NCBI GenBank assembly: GCA_017303755.1
Contig: JAFLBS010000001.1
Location: 310,001 to 374,000 of the forward strand
From: Flavobacteriales bacterium
Lineage (GTDB): Bacteria; Bacteroidota; Bacteroidia; Flavobacteriales; Flavobacteriaceae
Reading direction: 5' to 3'
DNA length: 64,000 nucleotides
Shown here piece after piece: positions 25,787 through 34,150 of the stretch. The stretch's first letter is position 1; each line of letters opens with the position of its first letter. The notes below the pieces were generated by a model. That model saw nothing but the letters and a program-made list of their open reading frames with translations, made no database searches and was not told the origin of the DNA. The translations under genes were made by a program, and so were the position numbers.

Positions 25787-27061
25787 TTACATTTTACCCA
25801 GTAATTCGTAATACTCTTTTTCAATTGCTTCTTGGTGATTCGGGTGCGCAATACGAACCAACTCGGCGGCACGTTGTCGTAATGTTTTACCATACAAATC
25901 TGCGATTCCGTTTTCTGTAATTACATAATGAATATGTGCTCTAGTTGTTACAACTCCAGCGCCTTGCTTTAAAAAAGGTACAATTCGGCTTACTCCTTTT
26001 TTGGTTGTTGATGGTAAGGCAATAATTGCTTTTCCACCCGGACTTAAAGAAGCACCGCGAATAAAATCCATTTGTCCGCCAACGCCAGAATACATTTGTG
26101 GACCAATAGAATCGGCACAAACCTGACCTGTTAAATCTACTTCAATAGCCGAATTAATAGCAATCATATTGGGGTTTTTTCGAATGCGCGCTGTATCATT
26201 CACCATAGAAGATTCTTTCATCTCTATGAACGGATTATCACTAACAAAATCATACAATCGCTTAGAACCAATTAAAAAAGTGGCCAAAACTCTTCCTCGC
26301 AATGTTCCTTTGTAGTTACAATTAATCACATCATTTTCGATCAAATCAATCACACCATCAGAAAACATTTCGGTGTGTAAACCTAAATCTTTATGGTTTG
26401 TTAGTTTACTTAATGCCGCATTTGGAATGGATCCGATACCCATTTGTAATGTACTTCTGTCGTCAATTAACGAAGCGATATAACCTCCTATTTTCTCTTC
26501 TTCATCGGTAAAAGGATCGGGTTCGTGACCATAAATTGGTGTATTTACTTCTACCAAATAATCAATTTCAGAAACATGAAGAATTCCGTCTCCAAACGTT
26601 CTTGGCATCTGTGGATTAACTTGGGCAACCACCGTTTTAGCGTTTTCAATCGCTGCAACTGTAGCTTCTACCGAAACACCTAACGAACAATAACCGTGGC
26701 GATCTGGTGGAGAAACATGAATGAAAGCAACATCTAAGGGAAGCACATTTTTACGAAACAAATGAGGTAATTCACTTAAAAAAACAGGAGTGTACGAACC
26801 ATTTCCTGCTTTCAAAGTGTGACGTACATTGGCGCCAATAAAAAACGAATTGACGTGAAAACTTTCGGCCAATTCTGGATTGGCGTATCGGGCTTCGCCT
26901 TCGACATGAAGGTGACAAATTTCGACATTTCGGAGCTCAGCAGCTCTTTCGGTTAATGCATTCGCCAATACGGTTGGCGCTGCAGCTGCGGCTTGAAGAT
27001 ATACTCTGTCGCCTGATTTTACTACTTTTACAGCTTCTGCTGCGGTAACATATTTACTCAT
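25787..27061 (-). CDS. Acetyl-CoA hydrolase/transferase family protein
   Basis: This 424-residue cytoplasmic enzyme of the CoA-transferase family resembles 4-hydroxybutyrate and acetate CoA-transferases. Family segments are visible: VKSGDRVYLQAAAAAPTVL near the N-terminus, FIHVSPPDRHGYCSLGVSVE, LQMGIGSIPNAAL, GVGGQMDFIRGA, and a C-terminal block ITENGIADLYGKTLRQRA. It moves CoA between short-chain acyl groups, or hydrolyses acetyl-CoA; sequence alone does not settle the acceptor. Single gene, convergent with tolC and divergent from map. Confidence 0.87.
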   Translation of the reverse strand: MSKYVTAAEAVKVVKSGDRVYLQAAAAAPTVLANALTERAAELRNVEICHLHVEGEARYANPELAESFHVNSFFIGANVRHTLKAGNGSYTPVFLSELPHLFRKNVLPLDVAFIHVSPPDRHGYCSLGVSVEATVAAIENAKTVVAQVNPQMPRTFGDGILHVSEIDYLVEVNTPIYGHEPDPFTDEEEKIGGYIASLIDDRSTLQMGIGSIPNAALSKLTNHKDLGLHTEMFSDGVIDLIENDVINCNYKGTLRGRVLATFLIGSKRLYDFVSDNPFIEMKESSMVNDTARIRKNPNMIAINSAIEVDLTGQVCADSIGPQMYSGVGGQMDFIRGASLSPGGKAIIALPSTTKKGVSRIVPFLKQGAGVVTTRAHIHYVITENGIADLYGKTLRQRAAELVRIAHPNHQEAIEKEYYELLGKM

Positions 27062-27172
27062 ACCTTTTGAATTTTATGCAAAGTTAGAATGTGAAGTTAG
27101 GATAAAATATGACAAAACTCATAAATGGAGAAATTCCAAAAAATGGGTAATGCAATACTGAACACTTTTCAC

Positions 27173-27180
27173 TATTTTTG
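27173..27180 (+). promoter_or_regulatory. Predicted -7 box of map
   Basis: TATTTTTG, an exact TAnnTTTG match 19 bases upstream of the start codon at 27200. Its position rules against the longer start at 27125, which would lie upstream of the promoter. Confidence 0.55.
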
Positions 27181-27199
27181 CACTCTGAATTTACGAAAA

Positions 27200-28003
27200 A
27201 TGATCATACAAAAAACACGAGAAGAAATTGAATTGATGCGCGAGAGTGCATTGTTGGTTTCTAAAACATTAGGCGAAATTGCTAAAGTTATCAAACCCGG
27301 AGTTACGACTTTGGAATTAGATAAATTAGCGGAAGAATTCATCAGAGACAATGGCGGAGTTCCAGGTTTTCTAGGACTTTATGGTTTTCCTAATTCGTTG
27401 TGTATGAGTCCGAATGCCCAAGTTGTTCACGGAATTCCGAATGCAAAACCTTTAGAAGAAGGTGATGTGATTTCGGTAGATTGTGGTGTTTTGAAAAACG
27501 GTTTTTATGGCGACCACGCTTACAGTTTTGAAATTGGTGAAGTAGCTCCAGAAGTAAAAAAATTACTTCAAGTGACTAAAGAAAGTTTGTACGTTGGTAT
27601 TCGCGAGTTTAAAATTGGTAATCGTGTAGAAGATGTCGGTAATGCCATTCAGAAATACTGTGAAAGTCATGGTTATGGTGTGGTTCGAGAATTAGTTGGA
27701 CATGGCTTGGGAAGAAAAATGCACGAAGATCCAGAAATGCCCAATTACGGAAAAAAAGGAAGAGGAAAATTGTTTGTTGAAGGCATGGTTGTTGCAATCG
27801 AACCAATGATTAATATGGGAACTAAAAATATCAAACAATTAAAAGACGGTTGGACGATTTTAACTGCTGATGGAAAACCAAGCGCTCATTTTGAACACGA
27901 TGTAGCTTTAATCGACGGAAAACCCGAATTGCTTTCAACGTTTAAGTACGTTTATGATGCTTTGGGAATTGTGAGTAATGAAGAAGATGAGTTTAGAAAA
28001 TAA
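27200..28003 (+). CDS. map: Type I methionine aminopeptidase
   Basis: This 267-residue enzyme removes the initiator Met from nascent proteins. The start at 27200 gives the standard N-terminus (IIQKTREEIELMRESALLVSKTL), and a promoter box sits just upstream. The dinuclear metal site residues of the pita-bread fold are present: Asp in ISVDCGV, Asp in GDHAYSF, His in GHGLGRKMHE, Glu in AIEPMIN and Glu in HFEHDVAL. The substrate-site His is seen in VVHGIPN. Length is typical of type I. Single gene, divergent from the CoA-transferase gene. Confidence 0.95.
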   Translation: MIIQKTREEIELMRESALLVSKTLGEIAKVIKPGVTTLELDKLAEEFIRDNGGVPGFLGLYGFPNSLCMSPNAQVVHGIPNAKPLEEGDVISVDCGVLKNGFYGDHAYSFEIGEVAPEVKKLLQVTKESLYVGIREFKIGNRVEDVGNAIQKYCESHGYGVVRELVGHGLGRKMHEDPEMPNYGKKGRGKLFVEGMVVAIEPMINMGTKNIKQLKDGWTILTADGKPSAHFEHDVALIDGKPELLSTFKYVYDALGIVSNEEDEFRK

Positions 28004-28013
28004 ACACAGATTC

Positions 28014-28040
28014 GACACGAATTCCACAAATTTGCACGAA
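28014..28040 (+). repeat. Left 27-base inverted repeat flanking the GxxExxY gene
   Basis: It matches the reverse complement of 28638-28664 at 24 of 27 positions (differences at positions 11, 15 and 20). It is built from cacgaatt-type units that recur through the flanks. Confidence 0.65.
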
Positions 28041-28127
28041 TTAGTCATGTGTTAGATTTCACAAATTATTTTAAATAAAAAAATCAAACTTTTTTTACAA
28101 GCCAATAACACACAATAATTACACGCC

Positions 28128-28502
28128 ATGAATGAAATATATTTAAGAGAAGAAGTCTATGAAATTATAGGTTTGTGTATGGAAGTACATAAGATCTTAG
28201 GGAAAGGTCATAGTGAAGTAGTCTACAAAGACGCTTTAGAACATGAATTTAAATTAAATAATATTCCTTTTGAAAGAGAAAAGGAATATAAAATTCATTA
28301 CAAAGACATTATTTTACCTAGAAAATACAATGCAGATTTTGTAGTTTTTGATGAAATTATATTTGAAGTAAAAGCAATATCCCAACTTACAATCAGTGAC
28401 ACCAAACAAACATTAAATTATTTAGCTTCTTCAAAAAATAAACTAGGATTATTAGTTAATTTTGGTGAATATAGTTTGAAATATAAACGAATTATTTTGT
28501 GA
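28128..28502 (+). CDS. GxxExxY protein (PD-(D/E)xK nuclease-like)
   Basis: This 124-residue protein has the name motif GHSEVVY (about residues 28-34) and a nuclease-like core with Asp in ADFVVFDE and the paired EVK at the end of the next strand (IIFEVKAI), the layout of the PD-(D/E)xK fold. These small proteins are common in Bacteroidota and other environmental bacteria; their target is not established. The gene stands alone inside a pair of 27-base inverted repeats (28014-28040 and 28638-28664), which suggests that gene and repeats travel together. Confidence 0.85.
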   Translation: MNEIYLREEVYEIIGLCMEVHKILGKGHSEVVYKDALEHEFKLNNIPFEREKEYKIHYKDIILPRKYNADFVVFDEIIFEVKAISQLTISDTKQTLNYLASSKNKLGLLVNFGEYSLKYKRIIL

Positions 28503-28506
28503 ATAT

Positions 28507-28690
28507 TTTTCACACGAATTGCACGAATTCAGTAAACAAAATAAGTCTAATATTCGTGTAAATTCTTGAAATTGTTGTCAAGAAAAGACAAAAACGAAGT
28601 TTTTATCGAATTCGTGAAATTTTAAGAACAATACAATTTCGTGCGAATTCGTGAAATTCGTGTCTCAAAAAACAAAAAACAAAGTATAGA
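28507..28690. repeat. cacgaatt/aattcgtg repeat-rich stretch right of the GxxExxY gene
   Basis: It holds several short copies of cacgaatt and its complement, including the right 27-base inverted repeat at 28638-28664. No open frame of note is present. The arrangement is too irregular for a CRISPR array. Confidence 0.55.
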
Positions 28691-28710
28691 AGTTCGTGTC
28701 AATATAAAAA

Positions 28711-29481
28711 ATGAAAAAAATATTCAAGTTCATATTAAATACCATTCCTCGTCCGATATTAATCAGACTGAGTATAGTGGTACGACCAATTTTAGCATTT
28801 CTATTAAAAGGCAGTCGTTTTACCGATCCTATTGATGGGAAAAGTTTCCGAATGTTTTTACCGTATGGTTATGGAAATCAACGCAATAATGTACTTTCTC
28901 CTAGCACACTTTCACTAGAAAGACACCGTTTGTTGTGGTTGTATTTGCAAAATGAAACGGATTTTTTCACTTCCAAAGAGAAAAAGAAAGTGCTGCATTT
29001 TGCTCCTGAACAAGAATTTTACAAGCGTTTTAAAAAGCAAACTAACATCGATTATACAACTACTGATTTACTATCGCCACTGGCCGATATAAAAGCCGAC
29101 ATTTGTAATTTACCCTTTGAAGACAACTCTTACGATATCATTTTTTGCAACCACGTTTTAGAACACATTCCGGATGACACTAAAGCCATGCAGGAATTGT
29201 ACCGTGTACTAAAACCAAACGGAATGGGAATTTTTCAAATTCCGCAAGACTTATCAAGAGCAACCACATTTTCTGATGACTCAATAACAGATCAAAAAGA
29301 GCGTGCTAAAATCTTTGGTCAATACGATCACGTTCGGGTATACGGAAGAGATTATTTTGACAAATTGAGAAGCATTGGTTTCAAAGTAATCGAAGAAGAT
29401 TATACTTCAAAAATAACTCCCGAATTAGTAGAAAAATACTGCTTAGCAAAAGGTGAAATTATACCGATTTGCTACAAATAG
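28711..29481 (+). CDS. Class I SAM-dependent methyltransferase
   Basis: This 256-residue protein starts with a basic amphipathic stretch (KKIFKFILNTIPRPILIRLS) that could bind membranes. A Rossmann-type methyltransferase core follows, with KVLHFAPEQEF as motif I, the acidic TDLLSPLADIKADI, and the classic block LPFEDNSYDIIFCNHVLEHIPD with MQELYRVLKPNG (about 130-170). The acceptor is unknown; homologues are often found near envelope polysaccharide genes, but no such genes are adjacent here. A terminator at 29507 isolates it from the injection-system locus. Confidence 0.82.
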   Translation: MKKIFKFILNTIPRPILIRLSIVVRPILAFLLKGSRFTDPIDGKSFRMFLPYGYGNQRNNVLSPSTLSLERHRLLWLYLQNETDFFTSKEKKKVLHFAPEQEFYKRFKKQTNIDYTTTDLLSPLADIKADICNLPFEDNSYDIIFCNHVLEHIPDDTKAMQELYRVLKPNGMGIFQIPQDLSRATTFSDDSITDQKERAKIFGQYDHVRVYGRDYFDKLRSIGFKVIEEDYTSKITPELVEKYCLAKGEIIPICYK

Positions 29482-29506
29482 ATTTACTTTCAACTTTTAT
29501 AAAAAC

Positions 29507-29538
29507 CCATCATTCAGTAATTGTTTGATGGTTTTTTT
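29507..29538 (+). terminator. Terminator between methyltransferase and eCIS locus
   Basis: A 6-bp stem CCATCA/TGATGG with a 13-base loop is followed by a run of T (29532-29538). It marks the upstream limit of the eCIS transcription unit. Confidence 0.65.
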
Positions 29539-29636
29539 TATGCTTTTTCTTATGGAAATCTCATTAAGAATATCGGTTATTTTCCTTAAGCAACAACAGT
29601 GTTTTTCCTGAGTAAAATTGGAGGTTTTAACTCTGT

Positions 29637-29674
29637 TTTGATACCGTATTTGAGCCGTAAATTTGTTAGCTAAC
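29637..29674 (+). promoter_or_regulatory. Predicted promoter of the eCIS operon with overlapping palindrome
   Basis: A -7 box TAAATTTG (29658-29665) matches TAnnTTTG, and a TTTG lies about 17 bases upstream (near 29637-29640), close to the -33 element of Bacteroidota. A perfect 10-base palindrome GTTAGCTAAC (29665-29674) covers the likely start site and could be an operator. The first gene starts at 29690. Confidence 0.5.
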
Positions 29675-29689
29675 CGAAACTAACAAAAG

Positions 29690-30292
29690 ATGATTTTTGA
29701 AGTGATTCAAATAATTTCAGAACAAATAAACAACTATCTTTTTGAGATTGGATTGGAGAAAACTGTTGTGCCTGAAAACATTGCTTTTTTAGAATCGCAA
29801 AACGAAACAGTCGCTGAAAATCTAGAAGACAAAGTAGCTCTTACCTTAATCAATTTGGATGAAGAATCTACATTAAAAAACTTCCCAAATCATTCGATAG
29901 AGAATTCAAAGACAGTTTATAAAAATAGTGTCATCAATTTGAATCTGTATTTGCTTTTTAGTGCTAACAGAACCATATATATTAATTCACTCAATGATAT
30001 CTCTAAAATTATTGAGTTTTTTCAAGGTAAAAAGCTGTTTACTCAAGCCAACACTATTTACAACCGAAATAATATCGCCATGAGTAACATCGATAATTTT
30101 CGATTTACCGTTGAATTATACACACCCACTTTCGAAGAGTTAAATTACATATGGGGAACTTTAGGAGGGAAACAACTTCCGTCAGCACTATACAAAGTGA
30201 GTATGATTCAAATTGAACGAAATATTGCTCAAGGTGAAGGTAGTTTAATCAACCAAGTAAAAGGTATAACTAAATCAGAAGAACCACAATGA
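29690..30292 (+). CDS. eCIS tail terminator/cap protein (DUF4255, Afp16/Pvc16-like)
   Basis: This 200-residue protein matches the DUF4255 family: an N-terminal EVIQIISEQINNYL helix, an internal VINLNLYLLFSANR strand pair, and a FTVELYTPTFEELNYIWGTLGGKQLPSALYKVSMIQIE block. In Afp and PVC particles the homologue caps the inner tube and joins it to the sheath at the far end. It is the first gene of the eCIS operon, as in other Bacteroidota loci; in Afp it comes last. The stop overlaps the next start by 4 bases (ATGA). Confidence 0.88.
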   Translation: MIFEVIQIISEQINNYLFEIGLEKTVVPENIAFLESQNETVAENLEDKVALTLINLDEESTLKNFPNHSIENSKTVYKNSVINLNLYLLFSANRTIYINSLNDISKIIEFFQGKKLFTQANTIYNRNNIAMSNIDNFRFTVELYTPTFEELNYIWGTLGGKQLPSALYKVSMIQIERNIAQGEGSLINQVKGITKSEEPQ

Positions 30293-31131
30293 GTTTTGAA
30301 TTTTCATACGGATTATTATTTGAAGTAACACTTCTTCATAATTATTTTCTAAATAATGCAGAAGAAACCTATGAAAGTATGTCGCCAACTGACAAAGAAA
30401 AAATGATTCAAAAATACTCCATTGATTCATTCATCAGTATTACGCCTACAACCGAAACAGCTTCTATTATTAGAAATCACAAACTACTTTTTAAGAAAAC
30501 TAAAACTGGTTTTTGCGTTTATGTAAAAGTGAAAGAAACTGACGAAACCGATCCTTTTATAAGCATTCCTCTAACTAAAAAACTTGATTTTTTAATCCGA
30601 ATAAACGACTACCAATTTGAAAACTACACCGATATCGAATTTGTTCTAAATCAGATTTTTTTATTTACCAATATCAAACCTACAACTGAAACAAATCCGT
30701 TCAGTTATATTTCAAAATCTGATGAAACCGAATTAATTTCTAATGATTATTTAGCCTCCGAAGAAACTACTACTGATTTAATTTCATCACTTCAAACGGA
30801 AGAAAACAGAAACATTTTCGGAATTATTTCATTAACCATGCAAGGCGATGATGCTCCAAACAACATCCTTGATAATTCAGGAAAATTGTTAAATCCCGTT
30901 TTTAAAATCCATTTTGATAACAGAAAAACCATTTGGAAATATATTAATAGAAAAGATGCAACCGAAGTGGAAACCAACTCTTCAAAACCTCTTACCTATT
31001 CAGGGTTTGTTGAAATTGACCCATTAACCGACTTCACTCCTGCTGAACCTGAAGAAAATCAATATCCCAATCCATCAGTAAAATCAATCGTGAAAATCAA
31101 TAGTGATTACTATTCGGAAATATTTATTTAA
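30289..31131 (+). CDS. Unrecognised eCIS-locus protein
   Basis: I do not recognise this 280-residue protein. It has no signal peptide, membrane helix or catalytic motif. The N-terminal half contains FEFSYGLLFEVTLLHNYFLNN and a run of short strands (KTGFCVYVKVKET); the C-terminal part is beta-rich and acidic (GFVEIDPLTDFTPAEPEEN). It overlaps the cap gene by 4 bases and lies 19 bases before the sheath gene, so it is almost surely translated with them. Position suggests a second cap or sheath-end adaptor, or an assembly factor. That role is inference from location only. Confidence 0.65.
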   Translation: MSFEFSYGLLFEVTLLHNYFLNNAEETYESMSPTDKEKMIQKYSIDSFISITPTTETASIIRNHKLLFKKTKTGFCVYVKVKETDETDPFISIPLTKKLDFLIRINDYQFENYTDIEFVLNQIFLFTNIKPTTETNPFSYISKSDETELISNDYLASEETTTDLISSLQTEENRNIFGIISLTMQGDDAPNNILDNSGKLLNPVFKIHFDNRKTIWKYINRKDATEVETNSSKPLTYSGFVEIDPLTDFTPAEPEENQYPNPSVKSIVKINSDYYSEIFI

Positions 31132-31150
31132 TAATTAAAAACAATCAATT

Positions 31151-33082
31151 ATGGCAACAACTTACAAAACGCCTGGAGTATACGTTGAGGAAATCGTAAA
31201 ATTCCCTCCTTCGGTGGCACAGGTAGAAACAGCAATTCCCGCTTTTATTGGCTATACTGAAAAAGCTACCAAAAAAGAAGAAGGAGATTTACATCTGAAA
31301 CCAACCAGAATTACTTCGCTACTCGATTATGTGAATTATTTTGGAAGCGCAAAAAACGAAGTGGGCATTACGGTGAATGTTGTAGATGATAATATAGTGG
31401 CAACTGCACCGAGCGAACTAACAAAATCGCCTTTCTTAATGTATTATTCTTTACAAATGTATTTTGCGAATGGTGGTGGTCCGTGTTACATTATTTCAGT
31501 TGGTCAATATGACGAAACATTGACAACTCCTGCAACAGCTGTTTCTGCATCCGAATTAACATTAGGATTGACAGAAGTTGCTAAAGAAGACGAGCCAACA
31601 TTACTCATTTTTCCAGACGCAACATCGTTAGCAACAGACAGTGATTTTTATGCTCTTTATGGCGACGCATTAACTCAATGTCATGACCTTCAAGATCGAT
31701 TTGCAATTATTGACACTTACCGCGATGCCGAGTATGGCGCAAGTATTGACCCAATTGACGCAATAAGAGATGGATTAAGTTTAGAAAAAGATTATCTAAA
31801 ATATGGAGCTGTTTATTATCCTTTTTTAGAAACTATTTTAGATTATGCGTACGATGAAAGCGATATTGATGTTACTTCCACTGACTCAACTGCATTGAGT
31901 GTTCAGCAACAAGTAGAAAATATTTCTACAGCTATCGACGTAACCGACTTAAATACACTAATCGCTGCCTTAGATGCAACCGAAGCATTGGTTGACGCTG
32001 CTCCAAATGACGCAGCAGCAGTTGCTTTAATTCCGAGCTTAAAAAGTACAATCGAAGAGATAATTGAATACATCGAAGAGTTAGAATCCAATCTGAATGA
32101 TGGCTTAGATATCGCTTACGCCGATGCAAGTGCTGATCCAGAAGCCAACGATTTAAACACTTGGATTACTGATGTATTGCAAACTACTATTTTAGGGTTA
32201 GAATCGACAATTGACCGTTTGAATAGTGATTCTTCTCAAGTAATGATTCAAAATGAAATTGCCGCTAACACAACAAACGACCCTTCTTTGAGACGTGTTT
32301 TAGGAATTCACGATGATAATGTCGCAGGAGAATCATTAGTAGAGCAAATCGAAGCTATGGTTGACCCAGCAGGAGAATTAGGATTGCTAATCGCCGCTTT
32401 ACCAACTACAGCTCCAGCATCTTCTACTGTCAAATTGGATACTCTAGAAGCTACTAATAATGCTTTATACAACAAAATAAAAGCCGAAATTGGAGCCATT
32501 CCAGTAAAATTACCTCCAAGCAGTGCCATGGCCGGAATTTATGCACGAGTAGATTCTAATAGTGGTGTTTGGAAAGCGCCTGCTAATGTAGGAGTACGAT
32601 ATGTGGTAAAACCAAGCCTAAAAATCACTAACGCTGAGCAGGAAGACTTAAACGTTCACACTACAGGTAAATCGATCAATGCTATCCGAAATTTTACGGG
32701 TAAAGGAACACTAGTTTGGGGTTCAAGAACTTTGGCAGGAAATGATAACGAATGGCGTTATGTTCCAGTTCGTCGTTTCTTCAATATGGCCGAAGAATCC
32801 ATCAAAAAAGCAACAGAACAATTTGTGTTTGAACCTAATGATGCCAACACTTGGATTAGAGTTAGAGCCATGATTGAGAACTTCTTAATTCTTCAATGGA
32901 GAGCTGGTGCTTTGGCTGGTGCAAAACCAGAGCAAGCCTTTTATGTTCGAGTTGGACTAGGACAAACCATGTCGGCTTTAGACATTTTAGAAGGCAGAAT
33001 GATTATTGAAATCGGAATGGCTGTAGTACGCCCAGCTGAGTTCATCATCCTTCGTTTCTCTCACAAAATGCAAGAATCTTAA
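31151..33082 (+). CDS. eCIS contractile sheath protein
   Basis: This 643-residue protein forms the contractile outer tail. The N-terminus (YKTPGVYVEEIVKFPPSVAQVETAIPAFIGYT) and the C-terminus (WRYVPVRRFFNMAEESIKKA then FVFEPNDANTWIRVRAMIENF) are the standard tail-sheath ends that form the linked sheath handshake. Between about residues 236 and 450 lies an Ala/Asp/Glu/Thr-rich, mainly helical acidic insertion, probably a surface-exposed domain on the tail. Only one sheath gene is present, while Afp and PVC have three. The tube genes follow after 27 bases. Confidence 0.93.
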   Translation: MATTYKTPGVYVEEIVKFPPSVAQVETAIPAFIGYTEKATKKEEGDLHLKPTRITSLLDYVNYFGSAKNEVGITVNVVDDNIVATAPSELTKSPFLMYYSLQMYFANGGGPCYIISVGQYDETLTTPATAVSASELTLGLTEVAKEDEPTLLIFPDATSLATDSDFYALYGDALTQCHDLQDRFAIIDTYRDAEYGASIDPIDAIRDGLSLEKDYLKYGAVYYPFLETILDYAYDESDIDVTSTDSTALSVQQQVENISTAIDVTDLNTLIAALDATEALVDAAPNDAAAVALIPSLKSTIEEIIEYIEELESNLNDGLDIAYADASADPEANDLNTWITDVLQTTILGLESTIDRLNSDSSQVMIQNEIAANTTNDPSLRRVLGIHDDNVAGESLVEQIEAMVDPAGELGLLIAALPTTAPASSTVKLDTLEATNNALYNKIKAEIGAIPVKLPPSSAMAGIYARVDSNSGVWKAPANVGVRYVVKPSLKITNAEQEDLNVHTTGKSINAIRNFTGKGTLVWGSRTLAGNDNEWRYVPVRRFFNMAEESIKKATEQFVFEPNDANTWIRVRAMIENFLILQWRAGALAGAKPEQAFYVRVGLGQTMSALDILEGRMIIEIGMAVVRPAEFIILRFSHKMQES

Positions 33083-33109
33083 TTAATATCAACGTAAAAA
33101 ATACACATC

Positions 33110-33538
33110 ATGAGTTATCCATTACCAAAGTTTCATTTCTCAGTTGACTGGGGTGGAACAAAAATAGGTTTTACAGAAGTTTCAGGATTAGATGTTGAAA
33201 CCGAAGTAATCGAATACCGCCAAGGTGCTAGTCCAGAATACAGCAAAATCAAAATGCCTGGCATGCAAAAATTCTCCAACATCACTATGAAAAGAGGCAC
33301 TTTTAAAAGTGATAATGAATACTATGCTTGGTGGAATACGGTAAAATTAAACACTATCGAACGTAGAGACATTACCATCAAATTGCTCAACGAAGAACAC
33401 GAACCAGTAGTAACTTGGAAGGTGAAAAACGCCTGGCCAACTAAAGTTCAGTCGACCGATTTAAAAGCCGACGGAAACGAAGTTGCTATCGAATCTATGG
33501 AACTAGTTCACGAAGGTTTATCCATCCAAAATGACTAA
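33110..33538 (+). CDS. eCIS inner tube protein, copy 1
   Basis: This 142-residue protein is a phage tail tube-like (gp19/Hcp-type) subunit. It has YPLPKFHFSVDWGGTKIGFTEVSGLDVETEVIEYRQG at the N-terminus, the central MKRGTFKSDNEYYAWW, and a C-terminal block with WKVKNAWPTKVQSTDLKADG. Hexameric rings of this protein stack into the hollow inner tube inside the sheath. It lies 27 bases after the sheath and 2 bases before a second tube gene, and is likely the major tube subunit. Confidence 0.93.
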   Translation: MSYPLPKFHFSVDWGGTKIGFTEVSGLDVETEVIEYRQGASPEYSKIKMPGMQKFSNITMKRGTFKSDNEYYAWWNTVKLNTIERRDITIKLLNEEHEPVVTWKVKNAWPTKVQSTDLKADGNEVAIESMELVHEGLSIQND

Positions 33539-33540
33539 TC

Positions 33541-33987
33541 ATGGCTAATTATTATCCACCTGTTGGTTTTCACTTTTTAGTTGAATTTGAAGGTCTTGGC
33601 TCACAAGAAAAAGACCATCAATTCCAATCAGTATCGGGTTTATCAGTCGATATAGAAATAGAAGAAATTGCCGAAGGTGGAGAAAACAGATTCAAACACA
33701 AACTTCCTGTTAAAACAAAATATCCAAATTTGACTCTAAAAAGAGGAATGTTGATTGATTCTGAAGTTATTGATTGGTGTCGAGATGCAATTGAAAATTT
33801 TTCGTTCAAACCCGTTAATCTTACCGTGAAATTGCTCAACGAAGAACATCAACCATTGATCTCTTGGAACGTGGTTCATGCTTTTCCCGTAAAATGGTCG
33901 GTAGAAGATTTTAATGCTGAAGAAAGTAAACTCGTAGTAGAAAGCTTCGAACTTACTTACAATTATTTCACTTTAATTAAGAGTTAG
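33541..33987 (+). CDS. eCIS inner tube protein, copy 2 (baseplate-proximal type)
   Basis: This 148-residue paralogue of the preceding tube protein has the same architecture: YYPPVGFHFLVEFEGL, SVSGLSVDIEIEEIAEGG, LKRGMLIDSEVIDWCRDAIENF and WNVVHAFPVKWSVEDFNAEES. In Afp and PVC the second tube-type protein (Afp5-like) makes the first ring between tube and spike hub, which is the likely role here. It is separated by 2 bases from copy 1 and by 1 base from the tiny DUF5908 gene. Confidence 0.9.
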   Translation: MANYYPPVGFHFLVEFEGLGSQEKDHQFQSVSGLSVDIEIEEIAEGGENRFKHKLPVKTKYPNLTLKRGMLIDSEVIDWCRDAIENFSFKPVNLTVKLLNEEHQPLISWNVVHAFPVKWSVEDFNAEESKLVVESFELTYNYFTLIKS

Positions 33988-33988
33988 T

Positions 33989-34147
33989 ATGCCCATCGAA
34001 ATAAAAGAACTTCACATAAAAATCAATGTGAACGAAGGATCAAAATCATCGGCTTCTTCTAGCGCTCCAAAAGGCAAAAGTGAAGACGCTGTTGCTGAAT
34101 GTGTGGAACAAGTTATGAAAATTATCGAACGCAAAAAAGAACGCTAA
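33989..34147 (+). CDS. DUF5908-like small eCIS protein (52 residues)
   Basis: This very small gene fills the gap between the second tube gene and the LysM gene. The product starts MPIEIKELHIKINVNEGSK, followed by a Ser/Ala/Lys linker and a helix ending EQVMKIIERKKER. The start fits the DUF5908 pattern (MPIEI.ELhI.inV), a family of tiny proteins found at this position in Bacteroidota contractile-injection loci. It has a 1-base gap to the upstream stop and 3 bases to the next start, so it is a true operon member. Its role is unknown. Confidence 0.8.
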   Translation: MPIEIKELHIKINVNEGSKSSASSSAPKGKSEDAVAECVEQVMKIIERKKER

Positions 34148-34150
34148 GCC

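Noticed and set aside
27125-27199. Upstream start for map
   Set aside because: The extension lies before the -7 box at 27173-27180 and is not like the family N-terminus.
28507-28690. A CRISPR array
   Set aside because: The cacgaatt units are short, irregular and in both orientations, with no uniform spacers and no cas genes.
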